From NCBI GenBank assembly GCA_003427395.1, contig BFEA01000162.1, positions 1,318,958 through 1,358,159 of the forward strand: DNA of 39,202 nt, written 5' to 3'. The DNA is from Chara braunii. Lineage: Eukaryota > Streptophyta > Charophyceae > Charales > Characeae. The notes under the pieces are model-generated. The model saw only the letters and a list, made by a program, of their open reading frames with translations, had not been told where the DNA came from and searched no databases. The position numbers and the translations under genes were made by a program. This document shows, one piece after another, positions 1 to 10,642 of the stretch; within the stretch, counting starts at the first letter, position 1; every line of letters begins with the position of its first letter.

Positions 1-754
1 CTTCCTCGCTTTCTTCTTCTTCTTCGCTCTGTTCCCCCTCGCTATGCTCGCTATAGCTTCCTTCTTCGGGGGTTTCGTCTTCTTCCCCGAACTCTTCGTC
101 GCTGTTCCCGCCTTCTTCCAGTCCGTCGTCGTCTTCGTCACTCCCGGTACTCTCTTCCTCCTCCTCTTCTTCTCGAATGGCCGCAAGCTGCTCCGCCGTA
201 GGATGCCTGAAGAAGGAAGGATCGGGAGCTGTCCGGGGATCCAGGTATTGTTGCTATGACGGCGGGATGCGCTCTGCGACCCCCTCTACACAAGCCGACC
301 ACTGAAGATAGGGCGTCAATGCGCGAGAAAGTACATGGGGAATTGGATGCTCGTCGTCTTGCGAGATGATGTCGAGGGGGAGATCGTCCGCCAGCTGCGC
401 TACCGGGATCGTGAGCTCTTGCGTGATGAGTTTCTGATGAACGGGCCGCACTGTACCGAATAGAAATGCGAGGAGCTCTCCCTCCACGTTGGTTCGCCAG
501 GCCTGGATGAACAACAACTCTAGGCGCTCTACGCAAGGCAGGTGCGCTTCGTCCTCGATCCACGTCAGTCGTACCTCAACCAAGCACAACGAAAGCTCGA
601 TGAAGTCTTCGCGCCACAGGACCCAATGGGGAGGATGGATATCGGGGACAACAAGGGGCTTTAGACAGTAGGAAAGGCGAGAATGGATATCGGACTGCCT
701 GAAGGTGGGGAAGGTGGAGGGGAGATCGAAAACGGAGATCGGAGAGAGACTCAT
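1..754 (-). pseudogene. Accessory ORF 3b downstream of integrase, unknown function, open to window edge
   Basis: The ATG at 752-754 overlaps the stop of the preceding ORF (751-753) as ATGA, which decides the start. The first 166 codons are hydrophobic/acidic without a motif I recognise; a run near residues 45-65 reads like alternating beta/helix (LWREDFIELSLCLVEVRLTW). An in-frame TAG at 254-256 interrupts it. The same frame then stays open to position 1 as a very acidic tail rich in Glu, Asp, Ser and Gly. The TAG is explained by one C-to-T change, so the tail was probably part of the protein. It sits in the position of env-like third ORFs, but I see no signal peptide or membrane segment. Function is unknown. 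Confidence 0.55.
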
Positions 755-1230
755 CGGGGATGGGGGAAGGGTACGAGGACAGGGAGCTCTGTCGGCGGAT
801 CGCGCTGGTACATCCGAAGGCTGTCGTATTCGATTGCTCGTGACGTCGCGATTGTATCCCCGGGGCGAGCCAGCAGCTGAGTCCACTCGGCGACCAGATC
901 GTTCGCCCACATGCGCAGCGACGCCTTCACCGCCGAATGTCGCAAAGGAAGAAGTGTGGAGAGATCGCCACTGAAGTTGATGGCGACCGATATGCGACTG
1001 ACACCTGGCACCGCCCGCGGATGAACTGCTACCGCCTCGGCCAGTACCACCGCGTCAGGACGGCCTTCAATTCTGAACACCGCCGCTGCATACACACCTT
1101 CCGTGCAGAAGAAGTGCGCAAGCCGCCGAAGATCTGGAATGAGGCGGGGATGATGGACTTGCCGGATCGTCAACCGATCACGGGGCGCAAGCGATGCTTC
1201 GCTGAGGGCTTTCTCCTCCAGAAAGCTCAT
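751..1230 (-). CDS. Accessory ORF 3a downstream of integrase, unknown function
   Basis: This intact 159-residue ORF starts with ATG at 1228-1230, which overlaps the integrase stop TGA (1227-1229) as ATGA. Its own stop overlaps the next ATG in the same way. The N-terminus is MSFLEEKALSEASLAPRD. Around residues 45-100 there is a hydrophobic, beta-rich stretch (VFRIEG, then ISVAINFSG) followed by a basic segment. I know no family for it. The pattern F-x-I-E, then I-x-x-x-I, then L-S-x-L-x-x-x-x-x-x-A resembles the N-terminal half of accessory ORFs A and B of element 2, but only weakly by eye. It is open although gag-pol of the same element is full of stops. Confidence 0.6.
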   Translation of the reverse strand: MSFLEEKALSEASLAPRDRLTIRQVHHPRLIPDLRRLAHFFCTEGVYAAAVFRIEGRPDAVVLAEAVAVHPRAVPGVSRISVAINFSGDLSTLLPLRHSAVKASLRMWANDLVAEWTQLLARPGDTIATSRAIEYDSLRMYQRDPPTELPVLVPFPHPR

Positions 1231-2432
1231 GGCGATGACGAAGGTGACGGGGAGACAGGGAGGGAGCAAGATGAAGAGGGAGATGGCGGAGAGTCAGAGC
1301 CGTCGTCTTCGGCTTCCTCAGAATGAGAGATCGAGGGAGAAGGGGACGGAGCAGAGGGGAGGAGGCGAAGATAGGACACGTGGCGGGTGATCGGGCGCAC
1401 CGATCGGCTGCCAGAGACTTCAGGGGCGAGACGCACAGTGTCCACGCCGTTGGGGCCGAGCTCAATCACACGGTATCGCCCGAAGAATCGTGGCGCTAGC
1501 TTACCCTGGCGAGCACATTTCCTCACCTGCACTACGTCCCCCAATTTGTACTGGGGCCGCGGACCCGCATTCCCGTTTCGGGCCTCGTAGCTCTGGACCT
1601 GTCGGCCCTGGGCTAGTTCGGTCATTTTCTGTCGCTTTCGGGCTAACCTGGGCAGCGACCGTTCCATTAACTCTAGGTGTCGTTTGGCCTTGTCCCGAGC
1701 CGTGGCCCTGGTGGGTCGTCGGTTCAATGTAGACTCATCTGGGAGGTTTGGTATCGAAACGCAAGCGACACTATTGGTCCTTAATTGGAAGGGTCTCAGC
1801 CCCGTCGATTCGTGGGGCGTTCCGCAATGGACCGTCAGGATGTGATCGACGATATCGGGCCAAGGTCTCGGATCCCGTGCCGCGATGTTTCGTCGCAACG
1901 CTGTCTTTATCACCCGGTTAGCGTTTTCGACCAGCCCATTGGATTGCGACATGTAGGGTGCAGTGTTCCGTATGGCGACGCCATGTAGGACCAGATTCCT
2001 TAACACTTCTCCCCCAAATTCAGCCCCGTTGTCGGTCAGGATTTCTTCCGTATCCTGATGCATCCCGAGGAAACGGTTGACATATCGTGCGATTTCCGTG
2101 GCTTGCCGCGTGCGACAAGGATACGCTTCGATCCGTTTCGAGAAATGGTCGACAAATACCAATAGGACAGAATATTCGCAACTATTAGGGCGAGGGGGCA
2201 CCACTAGGTCAGTAGTGTCCATACTTACTCTCTGAAATGGTAGTTCAACAACCGTGGGCACTATCGACCTTGGTGGCTGAATCGGCGCTTTATCAGCGGC
2301 GCATACTTGACAGGTGGCAACGATGTACTTCACATCATCGCGGATATTGGACCAGTACCACTCATTTTTGTCGATAGCGGACTCCGTGATTCGTACAGCA
2401 AAATGAGCCTCAGTTTCTTGGTGGGCTGTTAG
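1227..2432 (-). CDS. Ty3/gypsy integrase domain of element 1
   Basis: The zinc-binding HHCC region begins upstream of the first Met (His pair HQETEAH near 2400-2420, then CQVC at about 2297-2308), so the domain extends past 2333. The catalytic core shows Asp in VSMDTTD, Asp in ILTDNGAEF and Glu in SNGLVEN. The second Asp and the Glu are separated by 34 residues, one fewer than the usual D,D35E spacing. The C-terminal part has the LGDVV...GRYRVIELGPNG fold typical of gypsy integrases, with no chromodomain after it, then a Pro/Ser-rich acidic tail. A frameshift near 2430-2440 separates it from upstream pol. Its TGA stop is shared with the ATG of the next ORF. Confidence 0.88.
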   Translation of the reverse strand, partial: LTAHQETEAHFAVRITESAIDKNEWYWSNIRDDVKYIVATCQVCAADKAPIQPPRSIVPTVVELPFQRVSMDTTDLVVPPRPNSCEYSVLLVFVDHFSKRIEAYPCRTRQATEIARYVNRFLGMHQDTEEILTDNGAEFGGEVLRNLVLHGVAIRNTAPYMSQSNGLVENANRVIKTALRRNIAARDPRPWPDIVDHILTVHCGTPHESTGLRPFQLRTNSVACVSIPNLPDESTLNRRPTRATARDKAKRHLELMERSLPRLARKRQKMTELAQGRQVQSYEARNGNAGPRPQYKLGDVVQVRKCARQGKLAPRFFGRYRVIELGPNGVDTVRLAPEVSGSRSVRPITRHVSYLRLLPSAPSPSPSISHSEEAEDDGSDSPPSPSSSCSLPVSPSPSSSP

Positions 2433-2551
2433 GACTCATGGAGACCGAATAGACGAGGGAGATGGCTTCGCAAAAATAGCAAAATTTATCAGGCAGGGAG
2501 GGGAGAGACGAGGAGGAAGGGGGAGAAAGAGGGGTAGTGGGGTTACCTCCA

Positions 2552-3242
2552 TCACCCATCGCCACCGTTTTGCTTCTTGCCACGTGGGAGAACTGCCACT
2601 TGTCCGTACTTCGGCTCGTTAGTTAGGTCCGGCTCCTTCCACGGTGTAATTTCCTCGCCCTTTGGTACCTTGGCAAGTCGATGCAGACGTGTCAGCCCGT
2701 CCGCGTTGCCGTGTCGCTCTGTCTTTCGATGAACGATATTGAAGTCGTATTCTTGTAGTCGCACCGCCCAGCGGCCAATCACGCCCGTGTAGTTGGTGAG
2801 TTTCTTCAGCGCCAGCAGAGGCTCGTGATCCGTTACGAGGCGAAACTTCTGTCCATAGAGATACGGATGGAAGTGTTGGATTCCCCAAACTACCGCATAA
2901 CACTCACCCTGAGGTGCAGAGTCGTTTCTTCGTTCGTCCGGTACGGTTCGCGATGCATACTCGATGACGTGTTCGTGACCATCATTCCCCTTCTGCGCTA
3001 GAATAGCGGAAATAGTTTCCGGTTGCCAGTCCGTGATGAGAATGAACTGCTTCGAGGGGGTCCGGTCGAATCAAAATAGGGGCCGTTGCCAGAGCGTCCT
3101 TGAGGGTTGCAAAGGCCTGTTGGCACTCCGCGTCCCAGCTGAGAGGCTGGTCCTTCCGTAGCAGATTTGTTAGTGGTCGTGCAATCGCGACAAAGCCCTT
3201 GATAAAGTGCCGGTAGTACGGCGCCAGTCCCAAGAAGGCTCA
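2552..3242 (-). pseudogene. RNase H and RT-connection domain of element 1
   Basis: From 3239 leftwards the frame reads the conserved [15 protein letters not shown] connection. It then shifts by one base in a G run at 3056-3060, so the RNase H continues in the next frame from about 3058 to 2552. RNase H residues visible are Asp in LITDW, Glu in GECYAVVW, Asp in VTDHEPL and the terminal Asp in NADGLTR, so the catalytic set is present. An in-frame TGA at 3240-3242, one transition from an Arg codon, breaks the start. The homopolymer shift could be mutation or sequencing error. The role is degradation of the RNA strand in reverse transcription. Confidence 0.85.
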
Positions 3243-4296
3243 AACCTGCGTCAGTGACATAGGAACCGGAGCTTCCTTCACCGCCGCAACTTTTCGAATC
3301 TGGCCGCAATCCTCCACGTCTCACGATATAGCCCAAGAACGAAATTTCCGAGAGGAAAAATTCGCTCTTCTCAAGCGCAATCTTGAACCCAGCGTCTCTC
3401 AGTGCACCCAATGTCCATTCGATGTGTTGCCGGTGCCCGTGATAGGTTTTCGAATAGACCAGGATGTCGTCCATGTACACGATCACGTAGAAGTTAATCA
3501 TTCCTTGCGTCAACCGTGTCTTGCTGACGAAGTTCTGGAACGTCATGTTCATCGCTCGCTGAAACGTGGCAGGCGCATTGCAAATCCCCATCGAACACCG
3601 AACCCACTACCACGTGCCCTCAAACAACACAAAGGTCGTTTTTGGCCGATCTTCTTCCCTTACCAGAATATCATGGAAGTCATGCCGAATATCAAACTTG
3701 CTGAAATAATTAGCGCATCCAATCGCATCCAACAGATCATCAATCCGGGGGAGGGGATACACATTTTTGGTCATGATTTCATTCAGTTTGCGATAATCAA
3801 TGCAAATACGAATCGCTCCATTCTTCTTTGGTACTAATACTACGGGAAAAAACCAAGGTCCAGTAGCGGGTTCAATCCAACCGCTGGCTTCGAACTCCCG
3901 AATTCGTTTGAGAGCCTTTTTGCGTTCAATCAAGGAATAGTGATACGGTTTGCAATGAATCGGGGAGTGATTTCCTGTCTGAATTTCGTGTTGGATGACT
4001 AACGACAACCCAATGTCAGTGTCTGACACACTAATCGCTCCTTGATATTCCGTTAGAATATCCGCAATTACCCGGTGGATTTCGTCCGGCACATATTGTG
4101 GAACGTGCAGTTCAAACAGTTGGTCCCAGATCCGAACGTCAATCTGTTTCGTGTTCGCCTGTTTTGTCAAATCGGGTGGAGGCGCTGAGATGAATGAATG
4201 ATCCGATCGCCAGGAGAACACCGTGGCCATCATCTGAGCATCTTCTTCTCGGATTGCCACGTGTCCTTCTGGGGTAATCCCGTCACAAACATCCTG
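3243..4296 (-). pseudogene. Reverse transcriptase domain of element 1
   Basis: A full RT palm/finger series is visible: SGWIEPATGPWFFPVVLVPKK, the IDYRKLN motif, the first catalytic Asp in FSKFDIRHDF, GICNAPATFQR, and catalytic YMDD at 3476-3487, followed by FLGYIV. A TAG at 3607-3609 splits it inside the segment leading to the NAPATFQ motif. A frameshift near 3296-3305, after RRGGLRPDS, separates it from the connection domain. Without the TAG, the frame is continuous with the protease frame upstream (TGA at 4297-4299). It would synthesise cDNA from the element RNA, but this copy is defective. Confidence 0.92.
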
Positions 4297-5169
4297 TCAT
4301 GGCACTTCCTTAGTTGCGATTTTTATCCCCAGTCCGTCTGTTTCCATTTCAAAACGCCCAGGGGGTTCCAGAGAGCTTGCTTCCGCCCCCAAGTGTAACA
4401 ATCTCACTTCTTTAGCCGAAGTTAGTAAGTACTTAGATGGATCCGTAATGTCACAGTAATGCTTCTTGTCGCTGTACCGGGCGAGGTGAGGGGTGATTCC
4501 TTCGTACAGAGTTTGAGGGGTTTCCAAAAAATCGACCATCCTCGAAATTTGCACGAGGGGCTCACCCAAGATCATCGCCTTGGTCCTTTGAATTTTTCGG
4601 CGGGTTAGTTGCATCGTTTTCGCTATCGTTTTGGGTGGCGGGTAACAAACACGTTGTCGTGCTGATTTCAAAATCTCTGGATCATCCTCGTCACTGCTTT
4701 CCGCATCGTCTGTTGATGACTCTCCTTCTGCGGATTTCTCCCAGGAGATCATGCGGAGAGTCCCTGCCATCATCGGCGAAACCTGCGGAACCGCGTTAAT
4801 AGTAGTGCGAAGGGTCAATCGCACGGGCACAGTGTAGGATTTTCCTCCTGTATTTCGGAGGACGATCGATCGTCGTTCGAAGTCCAGGTTTGCTCGTAAC
4901 GCCACAAGAGCGGGAAGTCCGAAGAGAACGTCGTACGTATTGACATCTAGTACTACGACATCCCCAAGCGCATGCACTTTTCCCAATCGGAAAGCGACAT
5001 TGGTCATTCTTCCCACGGTTTTAATTCTTTCTTCGTCATCCGAAACGAGCTGATCTTTCTCAGAAAGCGTGATCAAGTCGTTTTTCCTGCCTGCTCTTTC
5101 GACCACTCTCAGTGAGATAGCCAACACAGCCGCTCCGAATCTATAATAGCATTGTAANGAATTCCCCAA
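4297..5169 (-). pseudogene. Retropepsin-type protease domain plus linker of element 1
   Basis: The frame carries the C-terminal half of a retropepsin-like fold (VVLDVNTYDVLFGLPALVAL). The active-site turn is broken. Just upstream, another frame reads NAIIDS and the protease frame resumes with GAAVLAISL, so one base is missing at about 5133-5137, in the middle of a DSGA-type site. An N at 5158 adds uncertainty. About 200 residues of acidic/basic linker follow (with a Glu/Asp/Ser cluster), ending at a TGA at 4297-4299 that is one C-to-T step from Arg. The same frame then runs directly into RT. Confidence 0.75.
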
Positions 5170-6797
5170 ATTTCTATATCACACTCGACGGATTTCCACG
5201 GAAGTGGTTTAATCCACAGGAAATTATCATCTTTCTGGATTAAACCTACCCGTATCGGATCCGAAGTACTTGCGGGGTTTTCTTCGGGCGCGAGGCTTTN
5301 GGCTTTCGCGTTCGGGGTTCGGGCAAGGGCGAATCGCTTTCAGTTCGCTTTGCAATGCCGTAACATTCGCTCGTTGGCTTGCTCGGAGATCGAGAGCAGA
5401 TGACCAATCAGAAGGGGAATCCGATGGTCCAAAGCTCGGATGATGTTTAATACATCGATCTCCCCTGTGACGAAGGTGGGTCCCCCCGACTCCATTTCTC
5501 CTAGGGACGGTCGCCACTCCGCCACCTCTTTTGGTTCTGGTGCTGGTCTGATTGCTCCGATCATTCCAAGCCCAGGATATCCCAGCTATACGTACTGATC
5601 TAGCAGGATTAGTTCGGCGGCCTCTTCCGAGGTAGCCAGGGCACTTCCCCCATCCTCTATTTCTTCCATCAGGGCTCCGACTCGTCCAGGTCCGTTGGCG
5701 ATGGGGGCCTCAGCCATAGGTGCGACCCCAATTCGCTGTTGCGGGGGTCGGTGGGGGCAATCACGAGCTAGATGGCCTGGCTGATGACAGGCGTAACAGA
5801 CATTCAGATTATTTGCGACTCCTCCGAGAGCAGGGGCTGAGGCTACTCCTTGCTGCATCGGAGAGGCACGCACCGCAATGGGTCGCATGTTCCTCATCAT
5901 GGCTTCCAACCGAGCATTGTGCTCTCGCTGCTCCTTTTTACTTTCTTGGATCAAACTAATCAAAGTTTTGGTTAGTTCGAAAATGGCCGCTGATTCGTTT
6001 GATCGTACAGGAGCCTCAACCGGCAGCGGGGGTAATGCCCTGACGGGCGGGGGCATCATAGGAGCAGAGATGCTCGGAGTCTCACTCAGGATTACTCGTT
6101 TGGGGCCTATCTGTTCCATATAGGTGACAGGTCCTGATACAAATCCCATGTTTTCAAATTTGTTTTGTAAAGCGGCCAACTCTGCTTTTGCTCGAGCGAG
6201 CTCGTTCGAATCTCCGTCTCTAGGGTAATCTTCTCCTTCCAGGAAGTTCGCCGCGAACTTCCGTTCCATTTCTTCCGCAGCGGCCATAATTTGTTGTAGC
6301 GTATGGGTGATGGGGGAAAACTGCTTTCACAACTTAGCTCTTATTGTCCGGCTGCGAAGTCCGTCAATGAACAGATCTCTCCCTACTTGCTCACCTCGCT
6401 CAGTTTTTACGAACATTCTGTAGAACCGATTTCGATATTCCGCGATGGATTCGAGCGGTTTTTGCACTCGGTCCTTGATCATGTACAGCGCCTGCTCAGG
6501 GTGGACATAATCAAATCGGTTCATAAAGTCCCGCTCGAAGGTCGGGAGATCCACCCATACATAGGTACTAAACCAATGATGAGCGTCTCCTCCCATTCGA
6601 GCCGGAATGTTGATCTGTGCTTCGATGTCAGTGTACTGTTGGGCTCTAAGTGTGGCCAGCCATGCTCCTGCGAGATGGTGTGCGGGATCAAACAAATAGA
6701 AATCAGGTGGCGTCATGGGAGCTCGTGCACGTGGGGCAAGTTGATTTCATGGGTTAGCAATTTGTTGCGGAACCGGGTTCTGCGCATTGGCAGCCAT
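5137..6797 (-). pseudogene. Gag (capsid/nucleocapsid) of element 1
   Basis: Start chosen at ATG 6795-6797 (MAANAQNPVPQQ). The capsid-like region includes FERDFMNRFDYVHPEQAL and SIAEYRNRFYRMFVKT, a Retrotrans_gag-type pattern. One CCHC zinc knuckle, CYACHQPGHLARDC (C-x2-C-x4-H-x4-C), lies at about 5755-5800. The frame continues through IDVLNIIRALDHRIP, a conserved segment between nucleocapsid and protease, to the protease Asp-Ser. Four nonsense codons break it: TGA 6747-6749, TGA 6327-6329, TAG 5586-5588 and TGA 5340-5342. Each is explicable as a single C-to-T transition. An N lies at 5300. Confidence 0.85.
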
Positions 6798-6938
6798 ATT
6801 GGCCGCTCGTCGATTAGTCGATCTGCTTCGGGTAACGATAGGGTCGCGTCTATGCGCGTTCCGGGGGCGAGGTCGCCCACGGTTAGCCAGGTCGCCTAAT
6901 TAACGTGCTATCAATCCTAAGACCCTAGCCACGTGTCG

Positions 6939-6951
6939 GGCTCCGATACCA
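6939..6951 (-). promoter_or_regulatory. Primer-binding site like tRNA-iMet, element 1
   Basis: On the minus strand the sequence is TGGTATCGGAGCC. It matches the common initiator-Met PBS TGGTATCAGAGCC except for one base. It lies about 150 bases upstream of the gag ATG, in the expected place. This marks the right-hand end of the internal region, so the 5' LTR should start a few bases to the right. Confidence 0.65.
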
Positions 6952-9011
6952 ACCTCACGCCCAGCACGACTTCCTGATCGGAGTGGAGTGTGGGCCTGGA
7001 AGTGCGAAAAGGGGTGTGCCAAGGATTTTTGGGGGAAGTGGGGGAGTCTTAAGGGTATGAATGCAATTAGACGAACGATGGGTACGCACGCAAGGGTCTC
7101 ACATTCCGAAGGGGCCGGGACACTCTGGGCGATAGGTTACGGAAAAATTCCTCCGTGGTGGAGATGGTCTTGAAAAGTTAGGCCGTCAGGGGCCGCCGCG
7201 TACCTGGGTTGGGCCTTCAAAATTCCGGAGTTCTCTGTGCGCCGCTGCGTTGGCAATTCACGCAAAATGTATTGGGCCAATAGGGGGCTATGGCCGGCCA
7301 CGGAACGACACTGAGTTGAGGATACGGGAGAAGAAGGCGCAAAGGAGGGAAATTGGTGGTGATCTCAACGAATCCCGGGTGGGTGAAGTAGTAGGTGTAG
7401 TCGGGGGAAGGAAAATCAGAGCACCGAGGGTCGCTAGTGGTGGCACAGTGGAATTCCCGCGGACATAGCCGATTCTCCGTGTGACAAGGGTATCGTATCC
7501 TTACGAGCTCGTTTGTTATAGGGGTGAAATAGTCCGGGTCATAGGACGAGTCTTAGCCCCAAGATCGCGTCATGGTATCATCGTCGATGGGATAGCGCGG
7601 GTCGGGATATCGTCACCGCGCATGAGCACGTGTAGGATAGACAGATTCAGTGGCACCTCAGCGTGCTCGTACGGGATGATGGTTCCGCCGCGATTCCTTT
7701 TTGGGTGAGCGAGTCGACGCACGGGAATGCGTGTAAGGGCGCGACTCGGATCGCGTCTACACGTGTTCATGCGCGGCGTTCGCGAGACCAGACTTCGACT
7801 CGTCAATTATGCAAGATGCCATCATATCGCAACCCCCATCGCGGGATAGGCAAAAACGAGAACAAAATCACTATCGGGGCCAGATTCATCGACATCAGGT
7901 GCAGGCGAAGATTCGACATAGACATAACGTAAGGACAGGGATTCTCGGCAAAAAGATAGACAAGCAGTCATAACATTCATACATCCATACATTCGGCAAT
8001 CACACACATAATGCAAGCAGGACGGACATCGCAAGGACAAATGTAAGCAACGAAAATAATAACGGGCAAACCGCCCCGAGCCGCAATCAAAATGTATGTA
8101 CACAGATGAAGAGGGGGAAGAGACAAGAAAACAGCAAACCCGCGCCCTTTGATCTCAACTCTCTCCTCTCTCTCTTTCTCTCCGATGCGGACAGTCCGTC
8201 GTCACGCACCAACCCACAAAGTTGTCACCCCGCTTAGTCCTCCCGCACCCGTCGGATTCGCCCGTGCCCACAGTCCGTCGTGGCCCGCGTCAATCCCGTG
8301 CATTCGGCACCAGGCCGTCGGGTCGCCCAACTCCTACTCTACTCACCTCTTACTTCGCTCGTATGCTGACCCTTCCTGATCGCGCAACCCCGAGCTTCCA
8401 ACAATGGGTTAAGAGAGCTGACTAATCGTGCAGCCAAAATTTATAGCGTGCATGCGTGCGCGAAGAACACGGAATTACTAGGACGTAGAGTGAGGATTAG
8501 AGAGGGAATGCCGGCGTTCTGCATGATCGGCCGCGGCGTGGGGGGTGTAACCCTTCTCCACGCATCGATCCGAGCATGCAAGCCGCGGCTTACAAAATTT
8601 TAGCAAAAGAAAGAGAGGGAGGGCGGGAGAGACGAAGTGCAAGAAGAAAGATACAGTTACAATGGTGCCCGACCAAAATTACAGTTACACACACGATTAA
8701 GGGCGTCGACTAATCAGAGTGTCGTTACGGCCGCATGAAGAAGCGCGTAGACAAAAGGCGCCACGAGGCAGGAAAAATCCTAATTACTAAATTCCTAAAT
8801 TCCTTTCTAATGCGAAAAAGCAAAAAGAAGCACGAATTGCAGAAGGAAAATCCGAAATTCCGAGAGCCATCGGGGGCTCTACAAAATTCGAAAAATATTT
8901 AAAAGGAAATTAAAAAAGAACGAAGCAATTTCCCGCGCGATGTCCGCGCCCAAAAGATCGAAACCGAACCGAAAGAAACAACGTCAACATTTATTAATTG
9001 CGCGCGCGCGT
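6952..9011 (-). other. Presumed 5' LTR of element 1 and/or flanking DNA; noncoding
   Basis: There is no convincing gene. The first ~850 bases are GC-rich and CpG-containing; from ~7.8 kb the sequence becomes AT-richer with short A-rich and CT-rich runs. By position it should contain the 5' LTR of element 1, but a canonical CA end next to the PBS is not visible and the partner LTR is outside the window. A minus-strand TATAAAT at 8439-8445 is a possible LTR promoter box. The region ends abruptly at 9012, where the element 2 repeat starts, right after a CG-dinucleotide run (9000-9010). Confidence 0.4.
8439..8445 (-). promoter_or_regulatory. TATA-box-like sequence in presumed element 1 LTR
   Basis: The minus strand reads CTATAAATTTT in GC-moderate surroundings, about 1.5 kb upstream of the PBS in the direction of element 1 transcription. 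A core promoter is expected in the U3 part of an LTR. Only the motif and orientation support this. Confidence 0.25.
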
Positions 9012-10642
9012 TGTCGCGCGCGTCAGTCCTACACCCATACGCATAGTTTTTTTTGTGTCGGACCTCACGGTCGTGTCACGCAAGAATTTCTTGGTTACTT
9101 CACGAAATACCAACTCCGACCGTGCGCGCGTGCTATACCTCTCACGACTCCCTACGACAGGTTAGGGAACCCGCGAGGTACAACATTACCTCCACCTGCG
9201 GGAGCTGTCACCATCCCTTAGGTGGGCGTATCCTTGCTGAGCTACTGACCCACGTGCGAAGGCTTTTACGTGCAATCGCAGAGGTAGGCCANCCGAGGNC
9301 GTTTTCTCGATCGNCGTAGCATAGGCATACGCGNGGTAGAACNCNTTAAGACTGACCCNTATGTCGAGCCCCGAGATGCTAACTCTTCGGNCCGANTATC
9401 TAATCANGTCGACTTCTCGGACAGTCTTCCACGCTTAGNTAGCTTAAGACAATGATTCTATGTTTCCTTTGTTGACCTTATAAAAATGTCAGAGTNAAGT
9501 CTTTAGTAATCTCTCATTCCTCTCAAAAGAAGTCCCAAATAAAATGACTTCCTAGGTACNNACCANCCTACGATCCNATTCACAAGTATATATAGATATA
9601 TGTATGTATGTAAATCAGGGGAGCTGACTGAGCGGTGGACCTCACTTTCACGATTGTCGTGTCCCTTTGCCCGAATTTCCAGAANATCCCAAACTCAGGA
9701 GACAGTACAAATGTCCAACANCTGNGNAGATGCAGGAAAACACATACACACATACAAATGCAGACACANAATGCGCTANGAGTGTCAACCTTTAACCCAC
9801 TCACANCATGNCACTCACGCCCCAAACCCTTGAAAACAANATTCCTTCCTAACCNTGACTCCATTTTACCCNAGCCCCACACATTTTGAAGTCTCCTGAG
9901 TGTGATTTGGACAATTTAGGCATAGATACAAGGGGAAGATTTATCTGTTCCCTTCTTAGGTCTTGTCTTAGGTGTGGGTGTCAAGCCATGGGTGGAAGTT
10001 GAGTCGGAGTTCTACCGACCTGTTATCCAGAGATAACAGAATTGCTGCTCTTACGGATTTTCCGTAAGTTCTCCGAAATGTCGAAACCTGTAGACACAAT
10101 ACAGTCCAAGAGAAACTTAACATCCCCCTTCCCTACTGAGATCTAGAAAGTTCCTTCTAGACTCTATGTCTTTTGTCTGACTTTTATCTTTAACTAAATG
10201 TTTGGGTTGTTGCCCTTTCGCTTTAGGTAGTGAATAAAAGTTCACTTCTCTTTTACTGTCACGACAATTCTCCATACTCCTTTTCACTATCTCATTCTTA
10301 TCCCTTTTGGGATTATCCTATCTGAGGTCCCTTTCCTTCTCCCAACACGCATTGATCACATCATCAATCCAACTTGTGGAAAGAATCTCATGGAAAGGAA
10401 TCAGATGAATGGATAGTATTTTTCTGAGGTAAGATCTCACTTATCCTCTTTCAGTAGAATCAGAGATAGTTAGTTAAGACCGAACAATGCAGATTGTGGA
10501 GAAAGTTAGCGGCTGTATGGCAGACCATTTAGGACATATCCATCTGTTACTAGAGCTTTGTTTGACAAGGGCAAACTTGTGGCTCTTGGTCACTGTGTGC
10601 CAAGCACATTTAGCGGTAGGCTTATCCTATGGCTAGCCACTA

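Larger units (their letters stand above)
1..6951 (-). mobile_element. Element 1: degenerate Ty3/gypsy LTR retrotransposon (3' end cut by window)
   Basis: Read on the minus strand, the order is primer-binding site, Gag with a CCHC knuckle, aspartic protease, RT with YMDD, RNase H, integrase, then two accessory ORFs. RT before integrase places it in Ty3/gypsy (Metaviridae). Gag, protease and most of RT share one reading frame if a handful of stop codons are ignored, so the ancestor probably made one gag-pro-pol polyprotein. It now carries at least seven nonsense codons and several frameshifts and cannot be autonomous. The 3' LTR lies beyond position 1. The 5' LTR should begin just right of 6951 but cannot be delimited without its partner. 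Confidence 0.9.

Noticed and set aside
7570-8103. Small ORFs in the presumed LTR of element 1
   Set aside because: They are short, overlapping on both strands, without motifs, and located in noncoding LTR-like sequence.
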